From Diplolepis rosae (lineage: Eukaryota > Arthropoda > Insecta > Hymenoptera > Diplolepididae), in assembly GCA_030998225.1 (NCBI GenBank), contig JAPYXD010000738.1:1674001-1738000 (forward strand): DNA of 64,000 nt. Reading direction: 5' to 3'. Within the stretch, counting starts at the first letter, position 1. Every line of letters starts with the position of its first letter. Position numbers and translations under genes: made by a program. Under the pieces are notes generated by a model, which did no database searches, was not told the DNA's origin, and saw nothing but the letters and a program-made list of their open reading frames with translations. Below, one piece after another: positions 1 through 11,314 of the stretch.

Positions 1-1357
1 GCAACATTGCTCAGGACTGAATCATATCAAATAAAAAATGCAAAATTATTCTGTTGTTTTATTAGTTTTTCTAGTCCTTAATTGAAGGTTTTAGCAAACA
101 ATTTTTCTAGAGAGAATGGCATCTAGTGCAAGTTGAAACTTCGGTTTTTCTTTAAAAAATCGTTTCTTAATTTTTAATAGAAAAAAGGGTTCTAATGGAA
201 TTAGAAATCCTTGGATCAAGGACTACTTTTTTATATAAAAGTGAAGACAGTCAAGTATGAAATTTATAATTCCTGCTATTTTTGAGAAATGTTGCTCACC
301 GACTTTGAAAACGTCGTTTTAAGAAAAACGCATTTAAAATTTGAGATACTATTTACATACAAAAAAAATTTTAACATTCTGATCATAAATGAAAAGGTAT
401 TAGTTCCATGTGAAAAATGACTCCAAATTTCAATCAAATGTTTACGTTCGAAGAACCCCTGAGTCTGAAAACACGTTTTTTATGAAAGTGTCTGTCTGTA
501 TGTAGTAGTAATAATAGCAGTAGTAGGTCGTATACTCGATGACTCTCGATAAAATCGTCGGATTGAATTGAGCTTTTGCATTCTTTTTTGGAGCTGAGAA
601 AGTAAGGACAAGTTTGTTAACCAGCCACATCAGACCAAAATTGTGAAAATATAGTGCTAAAAAATTTAATAGGAACGAGGGTAATTGTAAGAAAATCGCT
701 GAATGATCCATGGATGAATGAACTAACACTGCACCCTTTAGAAACAACTCTTCCGTTCGTCAATGTACGCCGAGCCATCCAGAGTTTTTTCGTTGGTGGC
801 CATACAAACTATTAGCGATCCAGTTTCCAACTAGAAATTCTTCAAAGATTGGAACCATGACAAAATAATAAGCGTGCATTAATCGAGATTAGGGTTGTTT
901 TTAGAGGGTGTGGTGTGCGTATATTTCATCATGGAATGTTCAGGGTGTCTTTGGATTCGACAGAAATGAAAATCATAACTGAAAACTGATAAATTTCCTG
1001 TTCTCCTTACTTAGAATAACGGCCAAGTGCACTCACTTCGTACGTACGCAACCACTGACACGACTACGCCCAAAGAGGCACAGGGCTTCAAGGTCAAATA
1101 CGATTGAATTTGGATATATTGCGATCGAAAAGGGAAGTGACAAGCTTTAATTTTAGCAATTTTTTAAGATTCTAGGATTCCGGCTTTAGTGCCCACGGTT
1201 ATCCAAAAATGGCCAAAAATGTCTTTTTGGGGGGTTTCAACACCCATTCTCTCAACAACTATACGTGATGGACAACTTTTTAGCCCGTATTCGTGTGCAG
1301 CATGCGAAAATCTATCAAAAACATCTATTCACTTCCCATTAGCACAACCATTGTATA
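1..1357. other. AT-rich intergenic stretch, no gene seen
   Basis: I see no ORF with recognisable domains, no RNA gene and no transposon ends. The short open frame at 442-747 on the minus strand is dominated by a tyrosine run from a trinucleotide tract and looks like chance. Confidence 0.5.
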
Positions 1358-2640
1358 CTAGGTTGTTCAAAAAGTTTTGAAAGCGGAAATAAAGATACGT
1401 TTTTTTTTGGTGAAATCACTTTTATTGCTCAGTATAATCTCCCATAAGATTAATACATTTGGTCCAACGGTCTTCCAACTTGTTTATCCCATCATGGAAA
1501 TGACTTCTGCAAGGCCTGCAAAATACTCCTCTAAGACGGCTATAACCTCTTTGTTTGATGAAAAATGCTTCCCACGAAGGAATTTCTTGAGGTGTGGGAA
1601 CAGCCAGAAGTCAGAGGGAGCTAAATCAGGCGAATAAGGTGGATGCTGCAACAATTCGTACTTTAATTCGGTTATTTTAGTGATGGTTTTTTGAGCTGTG
1701 TGAGCGGGTGCATTGTCTTCATGAAAAAGAATTTTTTTCTTCTGCAAACCGGGTCTTTTTTCACGAATTTTTGCATCCAATTGATCCAAAAGGTTACAAT
1801 AATATTCAGAACTTATTTTTTTGCCAGTTTGGAGATAATCCACCAACAAAATCCCTTTTGCGTCCCAAAAAACTGATGCTAACACCTTCTTCGCCGATTT
1901 CTGGACACGAACTCGCTTCGGTGCCGAAGTGCCTGGTTCACACCACTCCTTAACCTCTTGTTTTGATTCAGGATCATGATGGAAGACCCAAGTCTCATCC
2001 ATAGTGATGAATCGACGCAAGAAATCCTTTCGAAAAAGCTCCAAATGCTGCTCAGAAAGTCGCATTCGAACGTGTTTTTGTTCCATTGTGAGCGAATGCG
2101 GCACCCACTGTGCACAGAGCTTTCTGAAACCCAAAACTTCACGTAAAATATGACTCACACTGCCTAATGAGATGTCTAGGGCCTCTGCAAAATCTCTCTC
2201 GGTCAATCGACGATCTTTCAAAACCATATCCTGTACTTTTGCTATGAATGCTGGTGTTGAAGCACTTTTTAGACGTCCTGAGCGTGGATCGTCTTCAACG
2301 CTTTTTCGACCACGTCTAAACTCTAAAACCCATCGATGCACAGTTGGAAATGAAGGAGCAGCTTCCTTTAACACTTTCACCATTTTTGTATGAATTTCCG
2401 TTGCTGATAAACCTTCCAAAACAAAGAATTTTATCACTGCACGATATTCGGTTTTTTTCATTGTACAAAAATACACTGACACGTCAACTTCAAATGGCTT
2501 GTAAACAAACAATGAATTGACAGAGTGGAATGACACTTTGGGTATGTTTATATGAAAGATGAAATCTTAAAATGGCGTAGAAATTTTGGTTCTTCTACTG
2601 CTCTATAGATGTTGCTTTCAAAACTTTTTAAACAACCTAG
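1358..2640 (-). mobile_element. mariner element, near full length
   Basis: The 1283-bp element has matching terminal inverted repeats: the left end from 1358 begins ctaggttgttcaaaaagt and the right end, read on the minus strand from 2640, begins ctaggttgtttaaaaagt. It is flanked by TA at 1356-1357 and 2641-2642, the mariner target duplication. It holds one transposase gene on the minus strand. Both ends and most of the ORF are preserved, so the insertion is young or the family was recently active. Confidence 0.93.
1484..2461 (-). CDS. mariner transposase, 3' end frameshifted
   Basis: This is the cut-and-paste transposase of the surrounding mariner. I chose the ATG at 2461 (protein begins MKKTEYRAVIKFF); the open frame runs upstream to 2536, but those 25 residues do not look like transposase. 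The N-terminal half carries the paired helix-turn-helix region (ending near SVSHILREVLG). The catalytic D,D34D triad is visible as TMDETWVFHH, FHEDNAPAHTA and YSPDLAPSDFWLFP. The protein stops after about 325 residues at AGLAEVISMMG. The adjacent frame downstream (about 1400-1510) would encode the usual mariner C-terminus, so a one-base deletion near 1510 has removed the last 25-30 residues. Activity is uncertain; family identity is not. Confidence 0.92.
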   Translation of the reverse strand: MKKTEYRAVIKFFVLEGLSATEIHTKMVKVLKEAAPSFPTVHRWVLEFRRGRKSVEDDPRSGRLKSASTPAFIAKVQDMVLKDRRLTERDFAEALDISLGSVSHILREVLGFRKLCAQWVPHSLTMEQKHVRMRLSEQHLELFRKDFLRRFITMDETWVFHHDPESKQEVKEWCEPGTSAPKRVRVQKSAKKVLASVFWDAKGILLVDYLQTGKKISSEYYCNLLDQLDAKIREKRPGLQKKKILFHEDNAPAHTAQKTITKITELKYELLQHPPYSPDLAPSDFWLFPHLKKFLRGKHFSSNKEVIAVLEEYFAGLAEVISMMG

Positions 2641-2642
2641 TA

Positions 2643-3365
2643 CTAGTGTTATCCTTATAATATCTTCCGATTAAACCAAAATTAAAAAATTTAAAGTAAC
2701 TTAACACGTGAAAAAAGTCATTAACTGAGTTCTGTTTTGCAGTTAAATTATACAAGATACCAATTCAAGTCGCAACATTTTTTTATAAGACGTATATCGT
2801 TCTTTTTAATTAAAAAAAATACTATTTAAAATCGAAAATTTAATTTTTTAATCATAATGTATTGAATACGAAAAAACGTAAAAATAAAAAATTGTTTACT
2901 TAAATAAGGTGTACAAATTTTTCCAGACACAGTTTATTAAAAATTCTATATTTTTCGCTTCATCCTCATGATACGTCTAAAAACATACCATGCAAAAATA
3001 TTATTTTAATAGTGATCAACGAACGTTGATCCCTTATTTCAGGTCAACGCCCACGCGCTATAACCTAGGAATCAGACCTTGATGATGTGGCGCGCCAAAC
3101 CCATAGACTGAAATTGAACCCGTTAATTTAAAATAAAGTGTGCTTCACCCAATTTTTTAAATAGAAGTTTCGTTAGGATTACCTTCCTAAAATCTGTTAC
3201 AAGAATGCATACATTTTCTAATCCAAGAACACCTGAGGCTGTACATTGAAAAGTGGTATATGATCGTACTGAAAACAGACTTGATTGACTCCCAACGTTA
3301 GAGTCAATTGTTAAATTAAAATTAACCGTTAAAATAACCAACGTGAATAAACATTTTGAGTGAAC
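2643..3365. other. AT-rich intergenic stretch, no gene seen
   Basis: The sequence is A/T homopolymer-rich up to 3000, then mixed. The short minus-strand frame 3123-3341 has no recognisable domain. Confidence 0.45.
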
Positions 3366-3705
3366 GATTCGAACCTACACGAAACTGATGGATGTTAAGC
3401 GTTTGGTTCGAATAAACGTTTAGTTAGATCGTAATTTTAAATGAGCAATTATAATTAACAATCTCAATCATTTATGTGAACAAACAATTTGATTAAACGA
3501 TTCGAACCTACATCAAACTGACGGATGTTGAGCATTTGGTTCGAATGAACTTTTAGGACAGATTGGATCAAAACTTTAAATGGACAATTATAATTAACAA
3601 TCTCAATAATCTATGTGAATAGACAATTTGATTAAACGATTGGAACCTACACCAAACTGATAGATGTTGAGCGTTTGGTTCGAATGAACGTTTAAAAAGG
3701 CTGGA
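3366..3705 (+). repeat. tandem minisatellite, unit about 133-139 bp, 2.3 copies
   Basis: The phrase gattcgaacctac followed by a near-identical 130-bp stretch starts at 3366, again at 3499 and, with gattggaacctac, at 3638. Units share an internal aattataattaacaatctcaat block and the phrase gcgtttggttcgaat. The third unit is partial. No coding capacity is evident. Confidence 0.85.
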
Positions 3706-4298
3706 TTGCAACTGAACTACTAAAATCGTTAAAGAAATGCAAAATTGGAAAATTCGTTTCAAATTCACAACATGTTATAACGGATGACTTCCGCTGAAAC
3801 GAAAAGAAAAAGAAAATATTTATCAAAGCGGACCCGAGGATTCTGAATTACCCTCAGCGTCACCAGCGTTATTTAGGCGGCTTCTAGGATGAGCGCCTGG
3901 CATCTCCCGATGCCATATTCATAAAATTAGAAACCCTGAAAATAAAAACTTAGCATGCAAACGAAAAGCAAAGCTAAGCAGGGATTCCGACTAGGGCTGG
4001 AATGGATTCGGCAGTTCGGATCAGGTAAGGTTTTTAGGTTAAGGAAGGAACTTAACCTGAAAGCATAGGAACTCTCAAATAAAGAAAAATTAAATAAATT
4101 AGCGTGTAAATCAACTAAAGCTACAATTTATTTGTTAATGGGCAAGTCCCTGGCTCAATATAAATTCAAAAAAAGAACGATACAAAAGATTAAAATATCG
4201 TGGCCAACAGTGGCACATGGCACCTGAGAAAGCCTGAGAGTCACGCGGTTTAAAGAAATAAATTTATTATGGCCCGGAATAAAGTCTCAAAGACTTAC
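3706..4298. other. non-coding, includes a possible intron on the minus strand
   Basis: On the minus strand there is a good splice acceptor (ttttattttcag) near 3937 and another near 3797, and a donor just to the right at 4298. Translation across the 3937 junction meets a stop within three codons, so I cannot build a gene. Confidence 0.25.
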
Positions 4299-4361
4299 CG
4301 GAGATCTGGCCACGATCTCGCGCCTCACTTCGTCCAGGTCGAAGTTAGTCATGGCGTCCAT
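4299..4361 (-). CDS. possible first coding exon, gene not identified
   Basis: A minus-strand ATG at 4361 opens 21 codons (MDAMTNFDLDEVRREIVARSP) that end exactly at a consensus donor, CCG|GTAAGT, after 4299. The surrounding 4300-4560 is richer in G+C than the rest of the window, as for a gene 5' end. Against a real gene, no downstream exon keeps the frame. It could be a 5' exon of a host gene, or a remnant captured in a transposon. Confidence 0.3.
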
Positions 4362-5242
4362 TAGGAATTAATCAAATTCAGCCGATTAATAAAATCAATG
4401 ACGCTTGGCTACCTGCCACTGTCCTGACAACGAAATAATGAAGCTGCGCGCCAAACGTGTCGCGCAGTTTTATTACATCAGCTGGAAAGGCTGTCGCATG
4501 TGCATCAAGCTCAGGTTTGCGCGGGCGACTCGTCTTGTGAGTACGACGGCGCCCGGCAACCAATAAGCTGAAGCGTCTATCGGTCAGTTTGCCCCATTGG
4601 CTTAAAACTTAGAAGGGTACGTTTAAACTACGTAGAGTTTGTACTGCACAACACAGCAGTTACAAACAGGCAATGCTACTATACAATATATAATGTAATT
4701 TATGATTATTCCAACTCGTTATGCCCTTTCTAGATTAATTGTAACAATAATGGTGCGACGGTGTTGGAAACTATGGGCTGCAGCACGTGGTCGTTTCAGA
4801 TGCCATGCCTGCCGGGTGATGCCCTCTGTGGATTACCTGTGAACCCCTCTGACGTGTGATGGCAACACAGCGATCTCTTTGGCGGCGCCTTTCAAGCTGG
4901 TGTTAATTATTGAACAAAAAAAAAGAAAACGGCCAGAAAAACAATCAAAAATAAAAGAATTTTACGAGCAGCCCTCAGACTTTCCTTAACACTATTAAGT
5001 TTCATAAAAGAAGGTGGTTTTGGGCTCGATCCTGTCGTTATCGGTCGAGGTAAACAGATGCAACATAATCTACCACGTTACAATGTGTTCGTAGTATAAA
5101 CTTGAATTTGTATTTTGGAATAAAATTAAATTCTGAATATTAAAATTTGAAGTTGAGATATTGATCTATGTATAAAATCATAAGAGAAAAATTGTACTCA
5201 CTTGTAAGATTTATTTGTGTTGTGGTGAAGATATATTATAAC
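4362..5242. other. non-coding, moderately G+C-rich then AT-rich
   Basis: The minus-strand frame 4378-4563 is Arg/Ala-rich without a domain and may be 5' leader of the exon at 4299-4361. The 4740-4910 stretch is also comparatively G+C-rich. I recognise nothing in it. Confidence 0.35.
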
Positions 5243-6015
5243 GTTCAAAGGTTAACAATACTGGAACTAGTCCTGTTCTGAAAATTAAAGTTAGTCAAAG
5301 GTAGTTTGAAGCTAGTTCTGATAGGAACTGAACTCCCTGATCTCGATTGACTATTGTGCTTTTCACACGGTATATATATGCTTTAGTCCCTATAAGGGCC
5401 GTGTGTAAGACAAAGAGAGCAAGAGGATAGATGATACTTGTACCGGGTGTCCTGTTATTCCCTTAGTCTTTAACAGTTCGATTAAGCTAGTTATTCGTGC
5501 ATGATTTGCTAATGCTACATAGATTAATTCATGTATTTATGTAGTATTTTTATATATGAATAAATAAAATTTTCTGTTTTCTTCTTATTTTCGCACCAAA
5601 GTATGGTATTCCAATATTAAGCGAGTAACTCACGATTCACCTGTTTATTCTTTATCGTAATTATCCGTTACTATGTGTGTAAATACACGTGTATATTAAT
5701 ATACATGTGCATATACATGTATATTATACATATGCTTAGATTTATTTGATAAAATTGCACATTTCGCATTTAAACATAAGTCTGGAATTTGAAAGTTTGA
5801 TTTTGTAATCATCATATTTTACCTTCAAATAATTTTGAAAGAATAGTATATTACGACCCTAGGCCAGAAAGTTTGATTTCCTGGCGTATGTGATATATTT
5901 TTTATGAGTAGAAAGTTTGAAATTTCGTGTTTTAAAATGTTTTTTCTTTATATACGGGGTAGTACAAAATTTTTATACCTGATGTGTTGTTTTTACACTC
6001 AAAAATTGTTTTGAA
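5243..6015 (+). repeat. dispersed direct repeat, copy 1 (uninterrupted)
   Basis: From acaatactggaactagtcc to the phrase gatgtgttgtttttacactc, this matches 10228-11925 in the same orientation. Shared landmarks include aagggccgtgtg, gagcaagaggatagatgatactt and ttgataaaattgcacatttcgc. This copy lacks the Tc1/mariner insertion found in copy 2 and so shows the empty site (ggtatatatatgctttag near 5370). The ends are not TG...CA and no PBS or polypurine tract borders it, so I do not call it an LTR. Confidence 0.8.
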
Positions 6016-7269
6016 TCCTTAAACTATGTCTAACACGTACTGGGTGTAACACCCCCACCCTTAAACGCATACCAGTAAATTTAATGTCTAGGAAGCGTAC
6101 GCTACGTAAATTAATCTGTTCTCGTGGTGATCGGCTTTTAATAAAAAAGAACCAAAACAATGCCATGGCTACACTTGACCACATGAATCCAGCTGTTAGG
6201 TGCTGTAAGAGAAAAACTTGATTGTTTGATGTAGTATCAATTTGTGTTGTACTTGAGGCTGTGTTAGGCAGTAGTTGTGCTTGTACGTCTATTTTCCCGA
6301 GTTCAATATCATTTTGCACTTTGTATCGTTTTGCCGGTGTAGGTTTAGTTATTCTTCTTCTAAGCTGAATAAGACATTGAATTAGCGAGTCTTAAACAGC
6401 TCCAACCATGTGGATTGACCATCCGTATACACGATGTAACAGAAATCCGTTGATAATAATATCTATTACTATTTTTATAACTTGAAGAATTATAATATTT
6501 GCTATAATTCCTGCGCTAGCTGTGCCAAACATCATGAATTTTCCCCAGAGCCTTGTTCCAGTTGATTCTACCATCTTGGCCATGGTGTTTTCGTTCAGTA
6601 GTTTGGAAAGTGTTCTCTCATTGTTAGTTGTGACATGAACGTGCATTTCTCGTGTCACATCCTTCAATAAAGAGGATTTCTCAACTGGGAACATGACTCG
6701 TTCTCTTAGGTCATCTAAATCCTTTTTTGTATAGATTTCGCTTGTCCGGTGCTTGTGTAGCAATAGCAAGTGCGATCTTCAATGGTCCCCTTTTTAAATT
6801 GCATTGTTATAGGAGGACTTCTCTGTATAAGTTCCTAGTTTGAGTTTGTGTTTTTTCACGTATACAAACTTGGATTTAACGTATGTGAATATGTCAAGGT
6901 TGTCTATACTAAGCTTATAATTGTCCGCGAATGATTCGCGCTTTACAGTTTCAAAAATAACTAGCTAAGGATGCTCAGTGAGTAATAAAGTATACCCGCA
7001 AACGTTTACTGCCTTCTTGGTCATTAATGAAAAAGTCGTTTCCTCTATAAAGTTATTTTCGAAGTACCCTGTAAAATCACAGATTCCCAATCTAAGAATT
7101 GGGATCTGAATAAGGATCTGTAAGGATCTGAATATGCTGCCCCGTCGCACCTTCCATCGTTACCTGAATAACCCGCATAAAGCATGGGGTGAGTAGTTGT
7201 GCGATTTATTTTAATTCCACTTATTACATGGTTATCAAATTGTAAGATTCCGGTAGTATGAATTTTCAT
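6000..7269 (-). pseudogene. decayed jingchuvirus-like glycoprotein gene
   Basis: Minus-strand pieces align in order with the intact glycoprotein at 61040-63052. Piece 7045-7269 carries a shared INRT glycosylation site and a GxCxGxxYSDP block and ends in a KITL match. Piece 6900-7060 matches the FTYxxSKFVY region. Piece 6392-6769 matches the stem (IYTKKDLDDLRERVMFPVEK), the SAGII...IKIVIDIIINGF membrane segment and the GWSIHMVGA tail. A central part of the ectodomain is missing (junction near 6785) and several frameshifts separate the pieces. The tail region 5999-6319 is only weakly similar. This is a relic of a retroelement envelope gene or of an endogenised viral gene; the family label is from recall. 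Confidence 0.75.
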
Positions 7270-7753
7270 ACAAGTTTCTCTACTTATATTGCATATGGGT
7301 CATTTCATGGGAGATTTACAGTCAACATTTTTTTTCGACGAAATATTTTTTTTTGCCTTTTTACTTCGAAAATAATTGACACGTTTTTTTTCAATGTGAT
7401 ACTTCAAAATTTCGAGATATATTTCTGACATTACGGAATTTGTATTAGCAATTTTTAGCTATCTTTAATTTTTTTGTTATTCCTAAGGAAGTTTTAGATA
7501 CTTTATCGAAGTTTCCTGTACTATTTTATGTAAATTTTCTCACCGTTTCTACATTTTTTCACGTTTCCAAATTAGGGCTCATGTGTGTAATATTTTATTT
7601 ATTGTGCTTAACATTTTAGAAATAAAGGTCATTAATAAGGACTCTGACCAGAGTCGGAACGTTTGAAATTATTCAACCTTTTGAGTTCTTATTTTTGGAT
7701 CCTAGAATCATTTATTAACAACATCGTATGAAATTCAAAATATTACTACTTAC
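7270..7753. other. AT-rich intergenic stretch, no gene seen
   Basis: T-rich sequence without open frames or repeats that I recognise. It contains the start of the minus-strand intron that follows the exon at 7754-7990. Confidence 0.4.
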
Positions 7754-7990
7754 GTGTGCAAATTGCACGCTACTTTCTCCAAAGCCTCGTATGCCTTCTC
7801 CAGGTTTTTCTATTTCGGGCATGAAAATTTCAAACTTTTCTGGGGAAGAAACAGCCGCCGGTTTTATGTTCACATCACTTTGACACGACATATCACTACC
7901 CGGCGGTAAATTTAACGTCGGAACAGCACCGTACTTTAAAAGTAAAGCACACATTTTTCTTCTGACCCCTTTTAGAGTTATACCCACGAA
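7754..7990 (-). CDS. exon piece with the C-terminal part of a THAP domain
   Basis: The minus-strand frame ends at a consensus donor (CAC|GTAAGT) after 7754. It contains the segment LLKYGAVPTLNLPPG, which has the AVPT box that closes THAP C2CH zinc fingers. The zinc-binding Cys/His residues would lie upstream; I cannot place that exon, and the frame just upstream of 8000 is interrupted or intronic. An acceptor-like ttcag lies at about 8006. The rest of the exon is Pro/Glu/Ser-rich linker. THAP proteins are DNA-binding and are often domesticated P-element transposases, so this may be a host gene or a P-like element. Only the motif and the donor are directly visible. Confidence 0.45.
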
Positions 7991-9040
7991 CAGCAAACTG
8001 AATTTCGAACTTCGTATTCATTATAAAGCGCAATCGCGTAACGAATTGTTGATACTTGTATACAACAATGGCGGTACTCATACGAAGCTGTTCCCCTTGC
8101 CGCATTCCATTTGCTTCCTACACGCAGCGCCGCGTACAGTACTATACATGAACTATCCTACGGGGACACCCAATACATTAGAGGTTGACCTGCCGTGGAA
8201 AACTGCAACACACAGTGCGGCCACTACCATGTATTTTAGGAGGGTACTTAAAAAAGTGAAAATGAGCATCAGCGCCGCCAACTTTTGATAGCAAGAACTA
8301 ATATCAATGCAAACACCCCCCCCCCATGTATTCTAAAGAGCGGGAAATTTTTAAATATATTCTATGAAATCCATTTCATAAATTTAAATGATTTAAAATT
8401 GAAAATAATTTGTGAAAGAATAAAAATACAAGAAGAATTTTTAAATATTAATCACAATGAACAGTTGAATACTGTACTATTACACGGAAAAAATAGTTAA
8501 AGTAATTTTACTAAACTCTATCGATTAAACATGGGACTCAAGGACATTTGAACATTTATTAAATCCTAGTCGGGTAAAATGAATTTGATAAATAGCTAAT
8601 TCACTTAAAGTGAATATCAATAAGCGTTGCATAGGAAATAGTAAGGTGAGTCAGTGGGTTAACCTGAAATGTATAAATATATCACCGACGCTTGAGGTGC
8701 TTCGAATGGTAGTTGAGTAAAATGAGCATCGGCTGTATTATTTCAACTGGCAATGATATGGTTGCTATGGTTAAAACAGTTTAAAAATAACATCGGTAGC
8801 GACAATAGCGCCACCACTTGTTGATAGCAAACATTATAATTCGTTCCCCTTTTCTCCTATATGAGTGGACCCACTGTGCTGCAAAAGGACCTTGTGTATC
8901 CCTACCTTTTAAGCACCTGAAAGACCCCAAGGTGACCCAATACAACCTAATTCGTTTCGGAGAAGCTAATAACCTCAAGAATATTCACTGTGGAACATTG
9001 TCTTTGAAAATAACTTATGCTGTCGTAACAGCCATTAAAC
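7991..9040. other. intergenic, no gene seen
   Basis: Short frames on both strands (8046-8288, 8285-8500, 8781-8978, 8818-9060) overlap one another and have no recognisable domains. A C-run lies near 8310. Confidence 0.4.
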
Positions 9041-9580
9041 TCACACAAATCCGTTTTTAAATTTATAGAATATGTTCCTTCTCTTTTTATATATAATATT
9101 TCCAAAAAATCTTTTATTTCCCTTACTACTTTCCGAGTGTAGAATCTCTACATTCTTCCAGTCAAAGTGATGAACAGCGTATTCCTTTCTGTGTTCAGAC
9201 GAAACATTATGATAATTACACTTTCTCCCAAGATTCTTTTCGTCTTCTACTCCAGTATTCAGAAGTCTGCCTGTTTGTCCCACATAAGTCACTTTACACC
9301 TTTTACAAATCAATTTGTATAACACACCACTTTTTTCTAATCTGTTCAAGACGTCTTTACTTAAGATTATAAGACCTTCCATCCCGAACGGTATTGTAAA
9401 AATTGTATGGATTTGAAATTTTTTTAACATAAATTGAATTGTTTTTGAAATTTGACCAAAATATGGAAGAACAATATTATCATTTTTATCAAGGATTTCA
9501 CATTGTGTATCCGTGTCCACGTTTCTACTCTTTCTACTTTTAGTTTGTTGAATTCTAATTTTTATATGTTTTCCAATCAA
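9041..9580 (-). pseudogene. GIY-YIG endonuclease domain of a Penelope-like element
   Basis: The fragment contains KSGVLYKLICKRC followed by VTYVGQTGRLL, the GIY-YIG pattern with the paired cysteine motif usual in this family, and a downstream HHFDW block. The endonuclease nicks the target DNA for insertion. The N-terminal part is the RT-to-endonuclease linker. It is separated from the RT frame by a stop, so it probably does not make protein. Confidence 0.85.
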
Positions 9581-9625
9581 ATCCTATGGGTAGTGATTAA
9601 AAAATAAAATTTTATTTACAACGTC

Positions 9626-10144
9626 TTAATTTTCTGAATGGGATGATTCATGAGACAAACAAAAAGCTCTGTCAACTAGATTTTTAATAATGACTTTATT
9701 TTGAAAGGAATCATTTGAGATAAAATCTAACACTTTACTAGAATATGTACTCTTTCTATACCAATTTGGCACTATTTTACCATTATCAAGTTTAATTATT
9801 TTCAAGTCTAAGAAACTAATTCTATTGTTTATTTTCATTTCATGGATAAATTGAATTCTTGGGTGATAGTCATTGAAAGGATCTATAACTGTTTGCAACT
9901 TTTCCAAAGGCACACACAATAAAGTATCATCCACATATCTAAAATAGAAGGGCACAACAAACTCCAACCTCTCAAAGACAGTCTTTTCCAAATCTTCCAT
10001 GACTATTTCAGCCAGCATTGGAGAAATAACAAAACGTATTGGAGTACCAAACTTTTGTTTATAGAATTTACCATTAAATATAAATTCAGGACAATTGATG
10101 TTTCGAAAGATCAATAATTTTTTTTTTTGTAAAAATTTCTGCAA
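9626..10144 (-). pseudogene. Penelope-like reverse transcriptase, C-terminal part
   Basis: The frame shows the catalytic box FYFRYVDDTLL and the downstream RISFLDLKI and NWYRKSTYSS motifs typical of Penelope-type RT (C-terminal palm and thumb). Upstream fingers are absent. It is continuous in order with the GIY-YIG piece at 9041-9580. Confidence 0.87.
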
Positions 10145-10349
10145 TTCGCTCCTTATTGTAAAAACTTTATTCTTTTAAAAATTAATATGATTAGAGATAT
10201 TCTTAATTTTCAAACTCAAAAGAAAATGTTTACAATACTGGAACTAGTCCAGTTCTGAAAATTAAAGTTAGTCAAAGGTAGTTTGGAGCTATTTCTGGTG
10301 AGAACTGAACTCCCTGATCTTGACTATTATTTTTTTTACGCGGTATATA

Positions 10350-11314
10350 CAGTTTGAGGCACATGCAGTCTTACAGAGTGATAGCACTCAAACTATTGAT
10401 TATATCCAGAAATGTTTCAGACAAAAGTTTCAGTGTTCGAGAAGGCAGTACATGCTCGGCGTATTCTTTCTTCCATGTCGTCAGGCGTGGTAGGTGCTAC
10501 CGCCATTACGCGTTCTTTGACAAAACCCCATAAAAAGTAATCTGGTGATGTGAGATCTGGCGAACGAGGTGGCAAAGCTGCAGGGCCGCCTCGCCCTGTC
10601 CACTTTTCGTCAAAAATCTCATTCATCCCTTATCTTGAACACAACGTATAATGGGGCGGTGCACCGTCGTGTTGCATCCATATGTTCATGAGAACATGCA
10701 AGGGCACGTTTTCCATTAATTGAGGCAGTACGTTTTGCAGAAAGTTTGCAAAAACTTGCCCAGTCAAGCGACCTTCAAAAAAATATGGACCAATGACGTG
10801 ATCGGCAACAATGCCGCACCAACAATTAACGGACCACGGATGTTGAAATGGTACAGTTCTCATCCATCGAGGATTCTCATTTTCCTAATAATGCACCATC
10901 AACATATCAGAATATTTTCTAAAATGGTTCATTCTCGCGTTCCGATGTACTCACATTAGAAGGTAATGCGTGACTAACTAATATGTCAACAGAAAACGCT
11001 TAATTTCTGCCGATGTCAACAATACCCTATCGATGTGTATGTGTATCGATTGCGTGACTAGAATGACCTCGTGTTGTAGGTCGCTGAATTCGTCTTAAAA
11101 TCGGTAATATGTTAGTGTCATCGAAAAAAATACATGGCCCATTAAAAAAAGTGGAGTTGACCTTAACGAAGCTTCAGCGCCTCCACCGATAAAAAAATAG
11201 AGTGGTCCAGTATGACGGCCTTCTCGAACACTGAATCTTTGATCTGAAACATTTTCGGATATGATCAATAGTTTGAGTGCTATCGCTCTGTAACACTTTA
11301 TGTGCCTCATCCTG
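10350..11314 (-). mobile_element. rearranged Tc1/mariner-superfamily element, copy 1
   Basis: The ends are near-identical inverted repeats about 70 bp long: left from 10350 (cag, then gaggcacatgcag and cactcaaactattgat), right read on the minus strand from 11314 (caggatgaggcacataaag). TA lies at 10348-10349 and 11315-11316, and the uninterrupted repeat at 5243 preserves the empty site. The right part (11050-11314) is an inverted version of the left subterminal region of the related copy at 38716, giving a fold-back arrangement. At 965 bp it is shorter than the 1228-bp relative. Confidence 0.85.
10417..10863 (-). pseudogene. Tc1/mariner-superfamily transposase, C-terminal half
   Basis: Two minus-strand frames carry NCWCGIVADHVIGPYFFEG, then WMQHDGAPPHY (second catalytic Asp), then PRSPDLTSPDYFLWG (third catalytic position). 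A stop or frameshift at about 10628 separates them. The N-terminal DNA-binding half and the first catalytic Asp are missing. Confidence 0.85.

Larger units (their letters stand above)
9041..10190 (-). mobile_element. Penelope-like element fragment
   Basis: On the minus strand a reverse transcriptase piece (10144-9626) is followed by a GIY-YIG endonuclease piece (9580-9041), the order found in Penelope-like elements. The 5' part of the RT is missing, and the element abuts the dispersed repeat that starts at 10228. A 45-bp gap with a stop separates the two pieces, so it is a 5'-truncated, inactivated copy. Confidence 0.85.

Noticed and set aside
1879..2393. ORFs within the mariner in other frames
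   Set aside because: They overlap the clear transposase frame and have no independent support.
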